From positions 1 to 41,881 of the forward strand of contig NZ_CDBZ01000077.1 in assembly GCF_000819985.1 (NCBI RefSeq): a DNA stretch of 41,881 bases, in the 5' to 3' direction. This stretch comes from Aeromonas media. GTDB lineage: Bacteria > Pseudomonadota > Gammaproteobacteria > Enterobacterales > Aeromonadaceae. Shown here in pieces: positions 29,656-37,900 of the stretch (the stretch's first letter is position 1; each line of letters begins with the position of its first letter). The translations under genes were made by a program, and so were the position numbers. The notes below the pieces were generated by a model. The model saw only the letters and a list, made by a program, of their open reading frames with translations, searched no databases and was not told where the DNA came from.

Positions 29656-31002
29656 ATGATCCAGACCCAACCCAGTGCCAGAGCCCTGCTGCCCCTTCTG
29701 GTCTTTCTTGCTCTCTTCATCGGTACCGGCACCTGGCTGACCCTGCAGGGGGTCGAGTTTGCCTTCTACCAGTTGCCCGCCCCCGTGGCCGCCCTGCCCG
29801 CCGTCATGCTGGCGCTGATGCTGGGCAAGGAGGGCTTCAACAAGAACCTTGAAACCTTCTTCAAGGGGGTGGGTGACAGCAACATCATGGCCATGTGCCT
29901 CATCTATCTGCTGGCGGGCGCCTTCGCCACCGTGGCCAAGGCCACCGGCGGGGTGGATGCCACCGTCGCCCTCGGCCTCTCCCTGATCCCGGGCTGGTTC
30001 CTGCTGCCGGGGCTCTTCCTCATCTCCGCCTTCATTGCCACCGCCATGGGCACCTCCATGGGCACCATAGGGGCAGTGGCACCCGTAGCCCTCGGCGTCG
30101 CCCAGGCCACCGGCATAGACCCCGTACTGATGGCGGGCACCATTCTCTCCGGCGCCATGTTCGGCGACAACCTCTCCATCATCTCGGACACCACCATAGC
30201 GGCGACCCGCAGCCAGGGCTGCGAGATGAAGGACAAGTTCCGCGAGAACGTCAAGATTGCCGCCCCCGCCGCCGTGCTGGTGATCCTGCTCTACCTGCTG
30301 CTGGGCTCCACCGGTGAGGCCCCCGCCGCCAACGCCAGCGCTGACCTGCTCAAGGTGATGCCCTACCTGCTGATCCTGGTGCTGGCGCTCGGTGGCATGA
30401 ACGTCTTCGTGGTGCTCGGCCTTGGCATCCTGGCCGCCGGTGGCGTTGGGCTTGTCGGAGGCTATCCCCTCGGCCAGTTCAGCAAGGACATCTATCAGGG
30501 CTTCACCAGCATGCAGGAGATCTTCCTGCTCTCCATGCTGATCGGCGGCCTCGGCGCCCTGATGGAGCGCCAGGGGGGGCTGGCCTGGATCAGCGCACGC
30601 ATCGCGGCCCTGATCGCCCGCTTCACCCGTGCCCACGACGGTGAGCAAAACGAGAAGGCGGCCGAGCTCGGCATCGCCGGTGTGGTCGGGCTCACCAACC
30701 TCTGTACCGCCAACAATACGGTTGCCATCATAGTGGCGAGCAAGGTGGCCCGGGACCTGGCAGAGCAGCACGGGGTCACCCCGCGCCGCGCCGCCTCGAT
30801 GCTGGACATCTTCTCCTGCGTGGTACAAGGCCTCATCCCCTGGGGTGCCCAGGCGCTGCTGCTCGGCTCCATCTTCGCCCTCTCGCCGCTCTCGGTCGTG
30901 AGCATGAGCTTCTACCCCATGGCGCTGGCCCTGGCCGCCCTCGTCGCCGTCTTTATCAAGCATCAGGTGCGCGGCGGCGCCGATCATCGACAAGTCGCCT
31001 GA
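29656..31002 (+). CDS. NhaC-superfamily transporter (Na+/H+ antiporter-like; possible methionine transporter MetT)
   Basis: Polytopic inner-membrane protein of 448 residues with about 11-12 hydrophobic segments. Superfamily motifs include GTSMGT at 132-137 and FGDNLSIISDTT at 169-180. Members exchange Na+ and H+ or carry substrates; a branch called MetT has been predicted from comparative genomics to import methionine. The MetJ-like site upstream hints at that role here, but the sequence alone cannot decide. The start at 29656 has a GAGG ribosome site; the open frame extends 26 codons further upstream without one. Directly after the stop lies a remnant of a homologous C-terminus. Confidence 0.85.
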   Translation: MIQTQPSARALLPLLVFLALFIGTGTWLTLQGVEFAFYQLPAPVAALPAVMLALMLGKEGFNKNLETFFKGVGDSNIMAMCLIYLLAGAFATVAKATGGVDATVALGLSLIPGWFLLPGLFLISAFIATAMGTSMGTIGAVAPVALGVAQATGIDPVLMAGTILSGAMFGDNLSIISDTTIAATRSQGCEMKDKFRENVKIAAPAAVLVILLYLLLGSTGEAPAANASADLLKVMPYLLILVLALGGMNVFVVLGLGILAAGGVGLVGGYPLGQFSKDIYQGFTSMQEIFLLSMLIGGLGALMERQGGLAWISARIAALIARFTRAHDGEQNEKAAELGIAGVVGLTNLCTANNTVAIIVASKVARDLAEQHGVTPRRAASMLDIFSCVVQGLIPWGAQALLLGSIFALSPLSVVSMSFYPMALALAALVAVFIKHQVRGGADHRQVA

Positions 31003-31010
31003 TCATCACC

Positions 31011-31103
31011 TTCTACCACTCAGACCTGGGGCTGGCCGCCATAGTCGCGGCGTTCGTCAAGCACCAACTGCGCACGGCGACCGAGCCCTCTCCCCAGAGC
31101 TGA
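31011..31103 (+). pseudogene. Remnant of a second NhaC-type transporter C-terminus
   Basis: Thirty codons in another frame, ending in TGA, encode a stretch that aligns with the last 30 residues of the preceding transporter. Both contain FY near the start, then LAA-[IL]-VA-x-F-[VI]-KHQ-[LV]-R, and then diverge. No start or other part of a gene is present. This looks like what remains after recombination between, or decay of, tandem paralogues. Confidence 0.7.
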
Positions 31104-31116
31104 ATCAGGGCCCTCG

Positions 31117-31149
31117 CTGGCCGGGGACTATCCCGTCGTCCCCGGCCAG
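31117..31149. terminator. Hairpin upstream of the 5-FCL gene
   Basis: A perfect 12-bp stem (CTGGCCGGGGAC and its complement) with a 9-base loop. No T run follows. It may end transcription from the transporter by a Rho-assisted route or structure the leader of the next gene. Confidence 0.35.
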
Positions 31150-31236
31150 ATCCCGGCACCGTCCCTTCCCCGCTTTTCATCCCGATGGCCCCTTGTTAAG
31201 GTAACCCAGCCCTTTAGTTCCACCACAGGAGCCCCC

Positions 31237-31833
31237 ATGTCCGATACCCAGCCCGAACGCCAAAGCCTGCGCCAGCTCATCCGCCAGCGCAGAAAGAGCC
31301 TGAGTCAGGCCGAGCAGCAGGCGGCGGCCCAGCAACTGGTCACGCGCTTCCAGGAACACCCCGAGATCCAGGGGGCCAGACGCATCGCCCTCTACCTGGC
31401 CAATGACGGCGAGCTCGATCCCCTGCCCGCCATTCACTGGCTCTGGAGCCAGCGCAAGGAGGTCTACCTGCCGGTGCTGCACCCCTTCACCCCGGGTCAC
31501 CTGCTCTTCTTGCGCTACACCGCCACCAGCCCCATGACCCGCAACCGCTATGGCATCGCCGAGCCCGAGCTCGATGTGCAGCAGGTGCTACCCCACAGCA
31601 TGCTGGATCTCATCTGCACCCCGCTGGTGGCCTTCGATGCCGAGGGCAACCGGCTCGGCATGGGAGGCGGCTATTACGATCGCACCCTGGCCTGCTGGCA
31701 CGAGCACGGGCTGGGTCCAAGGCCGCTGGGTCTTGCCCACGACTGCCAGCAGGTGGAGTCAGTGCCCCAGGCGCAGTGGGACGTGCCGCTTCCCCAGATC
31801 ATCACCCCCGCCCGCTGCTGGCGCTTCTCCTAG
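31237..31833 (+). CDS. ygfA: 5-formyltetrahydrofolate cyclo-ligase
   Basis: A 198-residue enzyme that converts 5-formyl-THF to 5,10-methenyl-THF with ATP in folate one-carbon metabolism. It has the usual N-terminal basic helix (RQLIRQRRKSLS), a middle YLANDGELDP motif, and the C-terminal GMGGGYYDRTL phosphate-binding motif near residues 144-154. AGGAG precedes the ATG. In E. coli 6S RNA (ssrS) lies just upstream of ygfA; no 6S-like sequence was found here. rpiA and serA follow, the same set as in E. coli but differently ordered. Confidence 0.95.
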   Translation: MSDTQPERQSLRQLIRQRRKSLSQAEQQAAAQQLVTRFQEHPEIQGARRIALYLANDGELDPLPAIHWLWSQRKEVYLPVLHPFTPGHLLFLRYTATSPMTRNRYGIAEPELDVQQVLPHSMLDLICTPLVAFDAEGNRLGMGGGYYDRTLACWHEHGLGPRPLGLAHDCQQVESVPQAQWDVPLPQIITPARCWRFS

Positions 31834-31970
31834 CAAGTTTTGCCCTGCTGCCGGGGGGCTGACCCCTCTTCCCCCTCCCCTTGGCTCAATAAACAGGCAA
31901 ACGATTTACATCTTGGGGCTTTTTGCCCCGGAACGTGACCGCCATGGTCGCTCTGGGCAGGATGCTTGGA

Positions 31971-31976
31971 TATAAT
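31971..31976 (+). promoter_or_regulatory. Candidate rpiA -10 element
   Basis: A perfect TATAAT lies 29 bases upstream of the rpiA start. No good -35 hexamer sits 16-18 bases upstream, so activity may depend on other contacts. Confidence 0.3.
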
Positions 31977-32004
31977 GCGCCCGCTTTTTCCATAAGGATC
32001 CATC

Positions 32005-32658
32005 ATGACTCAAGATGAAATGAAGAAGGCGGCCGGTTGGGCTGCGCTCAAATACGTGGTACCCGGCACCATAGTCGGGGTGGGCACCGGCTCTACCGTC
32101 AATCACTTCATCGACGCACTGGCGACCATGAAGGACGAGATCAAGGGCGCGGTATCGAGCTCCATCGCCTCTACCGAGCGCCTCAAGGGGTTCGGCATCC
32201 CGGTGTTTGATCTCAACGACATCGATGCCCTCTCCGTCTACGTGGATGGCGCCGACGAGATCAACGGAACCCGCGACATGATCAAGGGGGGCGGCGCCGC
32301 CCTGACCCGCGAGAAGATAGTCGCGGCCGTGGCCGACCAGTTCATCTGCATCATCGACAACACCAAGACAGTCGAGGTGCTGGGCCAGTTCCCGCTGCCG
32401 GTGGAGGTGATCCCCATGGCCCGTGAATACGTGGCCCGCGAGATCAGGAAGCTTGGTGGCAACCCGGTGTGGCGTGAGGGTGTGGTGACCGACAACGGCA
32501 ACATCATCCTGGACGTCAAGGGCATGGCCATCACCGATGCCAAAGGGCTGGAAGTGCAGCTCAACGCCATCGTGGGCGTGGTCACCAACGGCCTGTTCGC
32601 CCATCGCGGCGCCGACGTGGTATTGATTGGCACGCCAGAGGGCGTGGTCACGCAATAA
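32005..32658 (+). CDS. rpiA: Ribose-5-phosphate isomerase A
   Basis: RpiA, 217 residues, interconverts ribose-5-phosphate and ribulose-5-phosphate in the pentose phosphate pathway. The phosphate loop GVGTGSTVN is at residues 25-33, and the DGADEIN motif at about 81-87 holds catalytic acids. The [11 protein letters not shown] motif at 94-104 carries the conserved Lys and Glu. The length matches E. coli RpiA. AAGGA lies before the ATG. A terminator follows, so it is probably its own unit, separate from serA. Confidence 0.96.
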   Translation: MTQDEMKKAAGWAALKYVVPGTIVGVGTGSTVNHFIDALATMKDEIKGAVSSSIASTERLKGFGIPVFDLNDIDALSVYVDGADEINGTRDMIKGGGAALTREKIVAAVADQFICIIDNTKTVEVLGQFPLPVEVIPMAREYVAREIRKLGGNPVWREGVVTDNGNIILDVKGMAITDAKGLEVQLNAIVGVVTNGLFAHRGADVVLIGTPEGVVTQ

Positions 32659-32719
32659 GGCTGACCGCGGGAGGGCTCGCGGGGTCACCAGACCCCCATT
32701 ATTGCCCCCGCGAATGGAC

Positions 32720-32750
32720 AACGGCGCCTGATGGCGCCGTTTCTATTTAT
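32720..32750 (+). terminator. Rho-independent terminator of rpiA
   Basis: A 9-bp stem (AACGGCGCC and its complement, TGAT loop) followed by a T-rich stretch. About 60 bases after the rpiA stop. Confidence 0.75.
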
Positions 32751-32911
32751 CCCTCAATGGCTTGTAGCAACATCGCTGCAAAAAACGTTGATAACTTCAA
32801 AGAATTTGACTTTCGTCACAAATATTCCCTCTCCCAAACGTTTTTGCTACTTTACGGTTTTCTTCACACCGCAAGCCTGAACGCATTTTTCAAAACAATA
32901 GAGGGAACGTC

Positions 32912-34144
32912 ATGACAGCCAAGTTTTCGCTGGACAAGGATAAGATCAAGGTACTGCTGCTGGAGGGAGTGCATCCCAACACGGTGGAGACCTTTCGGGC
33001 AGCCGGCTACACCAATGTTGAGTATCTGAAGACCTCCCTGTCGGAAGAGGAGCTGGTCGAACGTATTCGTGACGTGCATTTCGTGGGCCTGCGTTCACGC
33101 ACCCAGATCACCGAGAAGGTGCTGGATGCCGCCGGCAAGCTGGTGGCCATCGGCTGCTTCTGCATCGGCACCAACCAGGTCTCCCTGGATGCCGCCCACG
33201 TGCGCGGCATTCCCGTCTTCAACGCCCCCTTCTCCAACACCCGCTCCGTGGCCGAACTGGTGCTCGGGGAGATACTGCTGCTGCTGCGCGGCATCCCCGA
33301 GAAGAACGCCAAGTGCCATCGCGGCGTCTGGGAGAAGCTCGCCAACCGCAGCGTCGAAGCTCGCGGCAAGAAGCTCGGCATCATAGGCTACGGCCACATC
33401 GGTACCCAGCTTGGCATCATCGCTGAGATGATCGGCATGAAGGTCTACTACTACGACATCGAGAACAAGCTCTCTCTGGGCAACGCCATCCAGGTGCCGA
33501 ACCTGGTGGAGCTGCTCAACATGTCTGACGTCATCAGCCTGCACGTGCCGGAGACCGCCTCCACCAAGGATCTCATCGGCGCCGAGCAGCTGCGCATGAT
33601 GAAACCGGGCGCCATCTTCATCAACGCCTCCCGCGGTACCGTAGTGGACATCGATGCCCTGGCCGACGTCATCAAGAGCGGTCACCTCTCCGGCGCCGCC
33701 ATCGACGTCTTCCCGAGCGAGCCCAAGTCCAACGACGAGGAGTTCCTGACCCCGCTGCGCGGCCTGGACAACGTCATCCTGACCCCCCATATCGGCGGTT
33801 CCACCCAGGAAGCCCAGGAGAACATAGGTCTGGAAGTGGCCAACAAGCTGGTCAAGTATTCAGACAACGGCTCCACCCTCTCCGCCGTCAACTTCCCGGA
33901 AGTCTCCCTGCCGGGCCACAAGGGCTCCAGCCGCCTGCTGCACATCCACCGCAACCAGCCCGGCGTGATGAACCAGATCAACCAGATCTTCGCCGACGAG
34001 GGGATCAACATCGCCGGTCAATACCTGCAGACCAGCAGCGAGATCGGCTATGTGGTGATCGACGTGGAAACCGAGCACAGCGAGAAGGCGCTCTCCCGTC
34101 TCAAGGAGATCAACGGCACCATACGTGCCCGGATCCTGCACTGA
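32912..34144 (+). CDS. serA: D-3-phosphoglycerate dehydrogenase
   Basis: SerA, 410 residues, exactly the E. coli length. It oxidises 3-phosphoglycerate with NAD, the first step of serine synthesis. The NAD-binding Rossmann motif is at about residues 156-166 (GIIGYGHIG). The catalytic Arg/Glu/His set lies in the usual places, with NASRG near 239 and the LTPHIGGST motif near 290. A C-terminal ACT domain (about 339-410, HIHRNQPGVMNQIN) binds serine for feedback. AGGGAA precedes the ATG. The 160-base upstream region is A+T rich, but the promoter was not resolved. Confidence 0.97.
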   Translation: MTAKFSLDKDKIKVLLLEGVHPNTVETFRAAGYTNVEYLKTSLSEEELVERIRDVHFVGLRSRTQITEKVLDAAGKLVAIGCFCIGTNQVSLDAAHVRGIPVFNAPFSNTRSVAELVLGEILLLLRGIPEKNAKCHRGVWEKLANRSVEARGKKLGIIGYGHIGTQLGIIAEMIGMKVYYYDIENKLSLGNAIQVPNLVELLNMSDVISLHVPETASTKDLIGAEQLRMMKPGAIFINASRGTVVDIDALADVIKSGHLSGAAIDVFPSEPKSNDEEFLTPLRGLDNVILTPHIGGSTQEAQENIGLEVANKLVKYSDNGSTLSAVNFPEVSLPGHKGSSRLLHIHRNQPGVMNQINQIFADEGINIAGQYLQTSSEIGYVVIDVETEHSEKALSRLKEINGTIRARILH

Positions 34145-34156
34145 TGCCCTGAGCCC

Positions 34157-34177
34157 GGCGCCAGGCGCCAGGCGCCA
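34157..34177 (+). repeat. Three tandem GGCGCCA heptamers
   Basis: Three exact copies of the 7-base unit lie between the serA stop and its terminator. This is a small slippage-prone repeat with no known role. Confidence 0.6.
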
Positions 34178-34184
34178 GGCCAGC

Positions 34185-34214
34185 AAAAAGCCCGTCTCGA
34201 TGACGGGCTTTTTT
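34185..34214. terminator. Bidirectional terminator between serA and dgkA
   Basis: A 12-bp stem (AAAAAGCCCGTC and its complement, TCGAT loop) with T runs on both strands. It ends serA (plus) and dgkA (minus), which converge here. Confidence 0.9.
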
Positions 34215-34242
34215 ATGTCAGGAGAAAGGTTGCTCTCGCAAC

Positions 34243-34623
34243 CTACCACCAACCCAGCAGATTGCGGCCAATCAGGGCGCCCCACACCAGGGCATTGAGG
34301 GCCAGGGCGATAAAGACGGCGGCGGAGCCGAGATCCTTGGCGCGCCCCGACAGCTCGTGATGCTCGGAGCCGATGCGATCCACCACCGCCTCGATGGCGG
34401 AGTTGAGCACCTCGACGATCACCACCAGCCAGCTGATGCAGATGAGCAGCAGGATTTCGTTGAGGGAGTTGCCGAGCCAGCCTGCCAGCGGCATCAGAGC
34501 CAAGACGAGCACCAGCTCCTGGCGGAAGGCCGCCTCGTTAATCCAGGCCGACTTGAGACCCTTCATGCTGTAACCGGTTGCGTTGATGATGCGGGTAACC
34601 CCGGTCGCGCCTGGCTTTGCCAC
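34243..34623 (-). CDS. dgkA: Diacylglycerol kinase DgkA, GTG start
   Basis: Small inner-membrane kinase of 126 residues with three membrane segments; it phosphorylates diacylglycerol formed by phospholipid recycling. The family motif is clear: VEVLNSAIEAVVDRIG then HELSGRAKDLGSAAV. The start is taken as the GTG at 34623, with GAGGT seven bases upstream, because the E. coli protein starts at the equivalent place. An ATG at 34659 would add 12 unmatched residues. It diverges from aroH and converges on serA. Confidence 0.93.
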   Translation of the reverse strand: MAKPGATGVTRIINATGYSMKGLKSAWINEAAFRQELVLVLALMPLAGWLGNSLNEILLLICISWLVVIVEVLNSAIEAVVDRIGSEHHELSGRAKDLGSAAVFIALALNALVWGALIGRNLLGWW

Positions 34624-34716
34624 GATAACTACCTCATTTGAAATGGCTTTTAGGCTCACATCCTATCAGAGCCGCCCAAGGTTTCCATCGGGAGAGTTTT
34701 GCTTTATTTTATTCCC

Positions 34717-34746
34717 TTGCATTTCGGCATCCCGCCCCCTTATTCA
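34717..34746 (+). promoter_or_regulatory. Candidate aroH promoter
   Basis: TTGCAT at 34717-34722, an 18-base spacer, then TATTCA at 34741-34746, about 18 bases before the ATG. A clear TrpR operator was not found. Confidence 0.3.
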
Positions 34747-34763
34747 CTCGAGAATTGAGTCGT

Positions 34764-35828
34764 ATGTCCATTCACACCGATGAATTGCGCACCCGTCGCC
34801 TGGAGTCCCTGATCACTCCGAGCGAGCTGGCGCACGCCTTCCCGTTAAACGACACCGTCGCCCAGAACCTGCTGGATGCCCGCCACGATGTAGAAGCCAT
34901 TCTGGCCGGTGAGGATCAGCGTCTGCTGGTCATCGTCGGCCCCTGCTCCATCCACGACCCGGCCGCCGCCCGCGAATACGCCCAGCGCCTGAACACCCTG
35001 CGCGAGCAATACAAAGAGAGCCTGTGCATAGTGATGCGCACCTACTTCGAGAAGCCGCGCACCATAGTGGGCTGGAAGGGGCTCATCAACGATCCGCGCC
35101 TCGACGGCAGTTTCGATGTGAACGAGGGGCTGAAGCTGGCCCGCCAGCTGCTGGTGGACATCAACGAGATGGGCATGCCCACCGCCACAGAGTTCCTCGA
35201 CATGGTGACCGGCCAGTACATCAGCGACCTCATCACCTGGGGCGCCATAGGCGCACGCACCACAGAATCCCAGGTGCACCGCGAGATGGCCTCCGCCCTC
35301 TCCTGCCCGGTGGGCTTCAAGAACGGCACCGACGGCAACACCCGCATCGCCATCGACGCGGTGCGCGCCGCCCGCCACAGCCACATCTTCTATTCCCCGG
35401 ACAAGGACGGCAAGATGACCATCTACCGCACCGCCGGCAACCCCTATGGCCACGTGATCCTGCGCGGCGGCCACAGACCCAACTACGACACCGCTAGCAT
35501 AGACGAGGCCTGTGAGGCCCTGGCCGACGTGGGCCTGCCCGAGCGGCTGGTGGTGGACTTCAGCCACGGCAACAGCATGAAGGATCACCGTCGTCAGCTG
35601 CAGGTGGCTCAGGATATCTGTGATCAGCTGCGCCGCGGCCGCACCGGCATCGCCGGCATCATGGCCGAGAGCTTCCTGGTGGAAGGGCGGCAGGACGTGG
35701 AGAACGGCTGCGCCGTCACCTTTGGCCAGAGCATCACGGATGCCTGCCTGTCGTGGGCCGACACCGAGACCCTGCTGGCCATGCTGGCCGAAGCGGCCCA
35801 GGTGCGGCTGGACAAGCAGAAAGCCTGA
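34764..35828 (+). CDS. aroH: 3-deoxy-7-phosphoheptulonate synthase, AroH (Trp-sensitive) type
   Basis: First enzyme of the shikimate pathway, 354 residues. It condenses phosphoenolpyruvate with erythrose-4-phosphate. Class I motifs are present: [47 protein letters not shown] and DFSHGN. Among the E. coli isozymes it follows AroH most closely, notably TDELRT at the start, [14 protein letters not shown] and [12 protein letters not shown], so tryptophan feedback is likely. The start at 34764 fits the AroH start; the open frame begins 42 codons earlier, in the dgkA leader. A strong terminator follows. Confidence 0.92.
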   Translation: [354 protein letters not shown]

Positions 35829-35859
35829 GCAACCGCTCAACGCTCTATCTACCAATTTA

Positions 35860-35895
35860 AAGAGCTAGGCATCACGGATGCCTAGCTCTTTTCAT
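35860..35895 (+). terminator. Rho-independent terminator of aroH
   Basis: A 15-bp perfect stem (AAAGAGCTAGGCATC and its complement) with a 3-base loop and a following T run. 32 bases after the aroH stop. Confidence 0.88.
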
Positions 35896-36035
35896 TTCCA
35901 CAGTGACTCACCCGCCCCCTTGGCTTCACTCAGCCTCTGCAGGTTATCAATGCTGTATCCGTAGTATACGGAGCGGCTCCCTTCTCCCACTTAGTTTAAA
36001 AGAATGGAAGAAGGGCTGGGGATGAGGGGGCAGCC

Positions 36036-36827
36036 TCACAGGCTCGGCATAAACCAGACCCGACCAGCCGCCTCGACGCGATCCGTCTTGATCTGGAACA
36101 CCCGCTCCAGCAAGGCTTCGTCGATGACATCGACGCCCCCCTCGCTCACCACCCGACCCTGTTGCAGGCAGAGGATGCGATCCGCCCAGTCGATGGCCAG
36201 GTTGATGTCGTGGATGGCGATCACCACCAGCAGGCCTTGCCGGGCCAGGCGCTTGAGCAGCCGCAGCAGGGCCAGCTGATGGTGCAGATCCAGTCCCGCC
36301 AGGGGCTCGTCCAGCAGCAGCACCCGCCCATCGGTGTTGAGACCTGGCCAAAGTTGCAGCAGGGTGCGGGCAATCAGCACCCGCTGCTGCTCACCGCCGG
36401 AGAGGCGGCTGAAGTCCCGCGCCAGCAGGGCATCGAGCTCCAGCGCGGCGCAGATCTCGGCCACCGCCCTCCCCTGTGCCTCGGGCAACCCCTCCTCATC
36501 CAGTCCCAGACTCAACACCTGGAACACCGGAATATGGAACAGCTGGGGCTGGCGCTGGGGCAGCATGGCGCGGCGCCTGGCAAGCTCGGGCCAGCTCAGA
36601 TCGGTGAGCACTTCGCCACCCAGCAGCACGGCGCCGTCGGCGGGCAGAATGCCGGCCAGGGCGCCGAGCAGAGTCGACTTGCCGCTGCCGTTGGGGCCGA
36701 GCAGCGCCACCAGCTGGCCCCCCGCCCAGGCAAGATCCAGGGGGGAGAGCCGCGCGGGGATCCCGAGGGCCCGCGCCTCCAGCAGCCAGAGGGGATCGGG
36801 GGAGGACTTAACGGGAGACATCGGCAT
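36036..36827 (-). CDS. btuD: Vitamin B12 ABC transporter ATPase
   Basis: BtuD-type ATPase of 263 residues. Walker A (GPNGSGKST) is at 44-52, the LSGGEQQR signature is in the middle, and Walker B is LLLDEPLAGLD. The short D-loop context and the insertion before Walker B (LWPGLNTDGR) are like BtuD. It powers import of cobalamin through BtuC. The start at 36827 has GAGG four bases upstream and lies inside the end of btuC, a 20-base overlap, so the pair is translationally coupled. Confidence 0.85.
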   Translation of the reverse strand: MPMSPVKSSPDPLWLLEARALGIPARLSPLDLAWAGGQLVALLGPNGSGKSTLLGALAGILPADGAVLLGGEVLTDLSWPELARRRAMLPQRQPQLFHIPVFQVLSLGLDEEGLPEAQGRAVAEICAALELDALLARDFSRLSGGEQQRVLIARTLLQLWPGLNTDGRVLLLDEPLAGLDLHHQLALLRLLKRLARQGLLVVIAIHDINLAIDWADRILCLQQGRVVSEGGVDVIDEALLERVFQIKTDRVEAAGRVWFMPSL

Positions 36828-37815
36828 CTTGCCTCAGCAGCAGGTAGATAAAGAGCGGCGCTCCCACCGAGGCGGTGATGACGCCGATGGGCAGCTCACC
36901 GGCCTGAAGGGCCGAACGCGCCACCAGATCGGCACCGAGCAGCAGGGCGCCGCCTCCGAGCGCCGAGGCGGGCAGCAGGAAGCGCTGATCGCTGCCGCCG
37001 CACAGCCGTAGCAGGTGAGGCACCACCAGGCCGACGAAGCCGATGACACCGCACAGGGACACCGCGACCCCGGTGAGCAGGCAGACCGCCAGCACCAGCC
37101 GCACCCGCATGCGGTCCACGTTCATCCCCATCAGCCGGGCCTGGGTCTCCCCCAACAGCAGCTGTTGCAGTGCCCGGCCCTGCCAGCAGAGCCAGCCCAG
37201 GGTCAGCGGCAGCACCAGCCACCACCAGGCGAGCTGCTGGCTGCCATAGGAGAGGCTGCCCATCATCCAGAACATGAATTCCCGCAGGGAGCCGTCGTCG
37301 GCAAAATACATCAGCCAGGTCATGGCCGCATTGGTGAGAATGCCGATGGCCACCCCGAACAGCAGCAACCGGGTGTGGCCGAGCCGGGCCCGGCGTGCCA
37401 GGTGGATGAGCAACATGGTGACCACCAGGGCGCCGCCGAAGGATGCCAGGGACAACCCCCAGCCCGGCAGGTAGATGCCGAGGGACTTGGCTACCGCCAT
37501 CGCCACCATGGCGGCGAGACCCGCCCCGCTCGAGACGCCGAGCAGGCCGGGCTCGGCCACAGGGTTATGCAGCATCACCTGCAACACGGCGCCACCACAG
37601 GCGAGCGCCGCCCCCGCCAGCAGGGCCAGCAGGGCGCGCGGCAGGCGCAGCTCCAGCAAGATGCGCAGCTCCAGCTCCCCCAGAGGCTGCCAGGGCAGCA
37701 GCACGAACTCCCCCAGGGCAAGGGAGAGCAGAAACAGGGACAGCACGAGCAGCGACAGGGCGATCAGCCAACGGCGCTGCCAGCGCTGCTGACGATGGAT
37801 GAGAGCGAGATACAC
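36808..37815 (-). CDS. btuC: Vitamin B12 ABC transporter permease, GTG start
   Basis: Permease of 335 residues with about ten membrane segments, in the FecCD family. Family motifs are RLPR, GAAL..GG.VLQ...HNPLAEP-like, GLLGVSSGAG and the ATPase-contact loop GFVGLVVPHLLRL. It resembles E. coli BtuC along its whole length. The start is taken at GTG 37815 with a GGGG ribosome site; the ATG at 37875 would add 20 unmatched residues. No cobalamin riboswitch is seen upstream. An 85-base gap separates it from a binding-protein gene on the same strand. Confidence 0.87.
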   Translation of the reverse strand: MYLALIHRQQRWQRRWLIALSLLVLSLFLLSLALGEFVLLPWQPLGELELRILLELRLPRALLALLAGAALACGGAVLQVMLHNPVAEPGLLGVSSGAGLAAMVAMAVAKSLGIYLPGWGLSLASFGGALVVTMLLIHLARRARLGHTRLLLFGVAIGILTNAAMTWLMYFADDGSLREFMFWMMGSLSYGSQQLAWWWLVLPLTLGWLCWQGRALQQLLLGETQARLMGMNVDRMRVRLVLAVCLLTGVAVSLCGVIGFVGLVVPHLLRLCGGSDQRFLLPASALGGGALLLGADLVARSALQAGELPIGVITASVGAPLFIYLLLRQDADVSR

Positions 37816-37900
37816 GCGGGATCCCCGAAATGAGACAGCTGCCGCCCCGACCCGGGGCCAGCAGGAAAGCTGCATGATAACAGCGCGTTACCACCCAAGG

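Noticed and set aside
31104-31236. 6S RNA (ssrS) expected upstream of ygfA
   Set aside because: In E. coli 6S RNA precedes ygfA, but the space here is about 130 bases, holds only a G+C-rich hairpin, and shows no 6S-like sequence.
34741-34763. TrpR operator in front of aroH
   Set aside because: A weak ACTC/GAGT dyad overlaps the presumed -10 region, but spacing and bases do not fit the ACTAGT-type TrpR site, so it is not called.
35957-35972. TCCGTA/TACGGA hairpin downstream of btuD as a terminator
   Set aside because: Only a 6-bp stem with no T run on either strand; too weak to call.
37816-37900. Cobalamin riboswitch before btuC
   Set aside because: The gap is only 85 bases and the B12-box sequence is absent; too short for the riboswitch.
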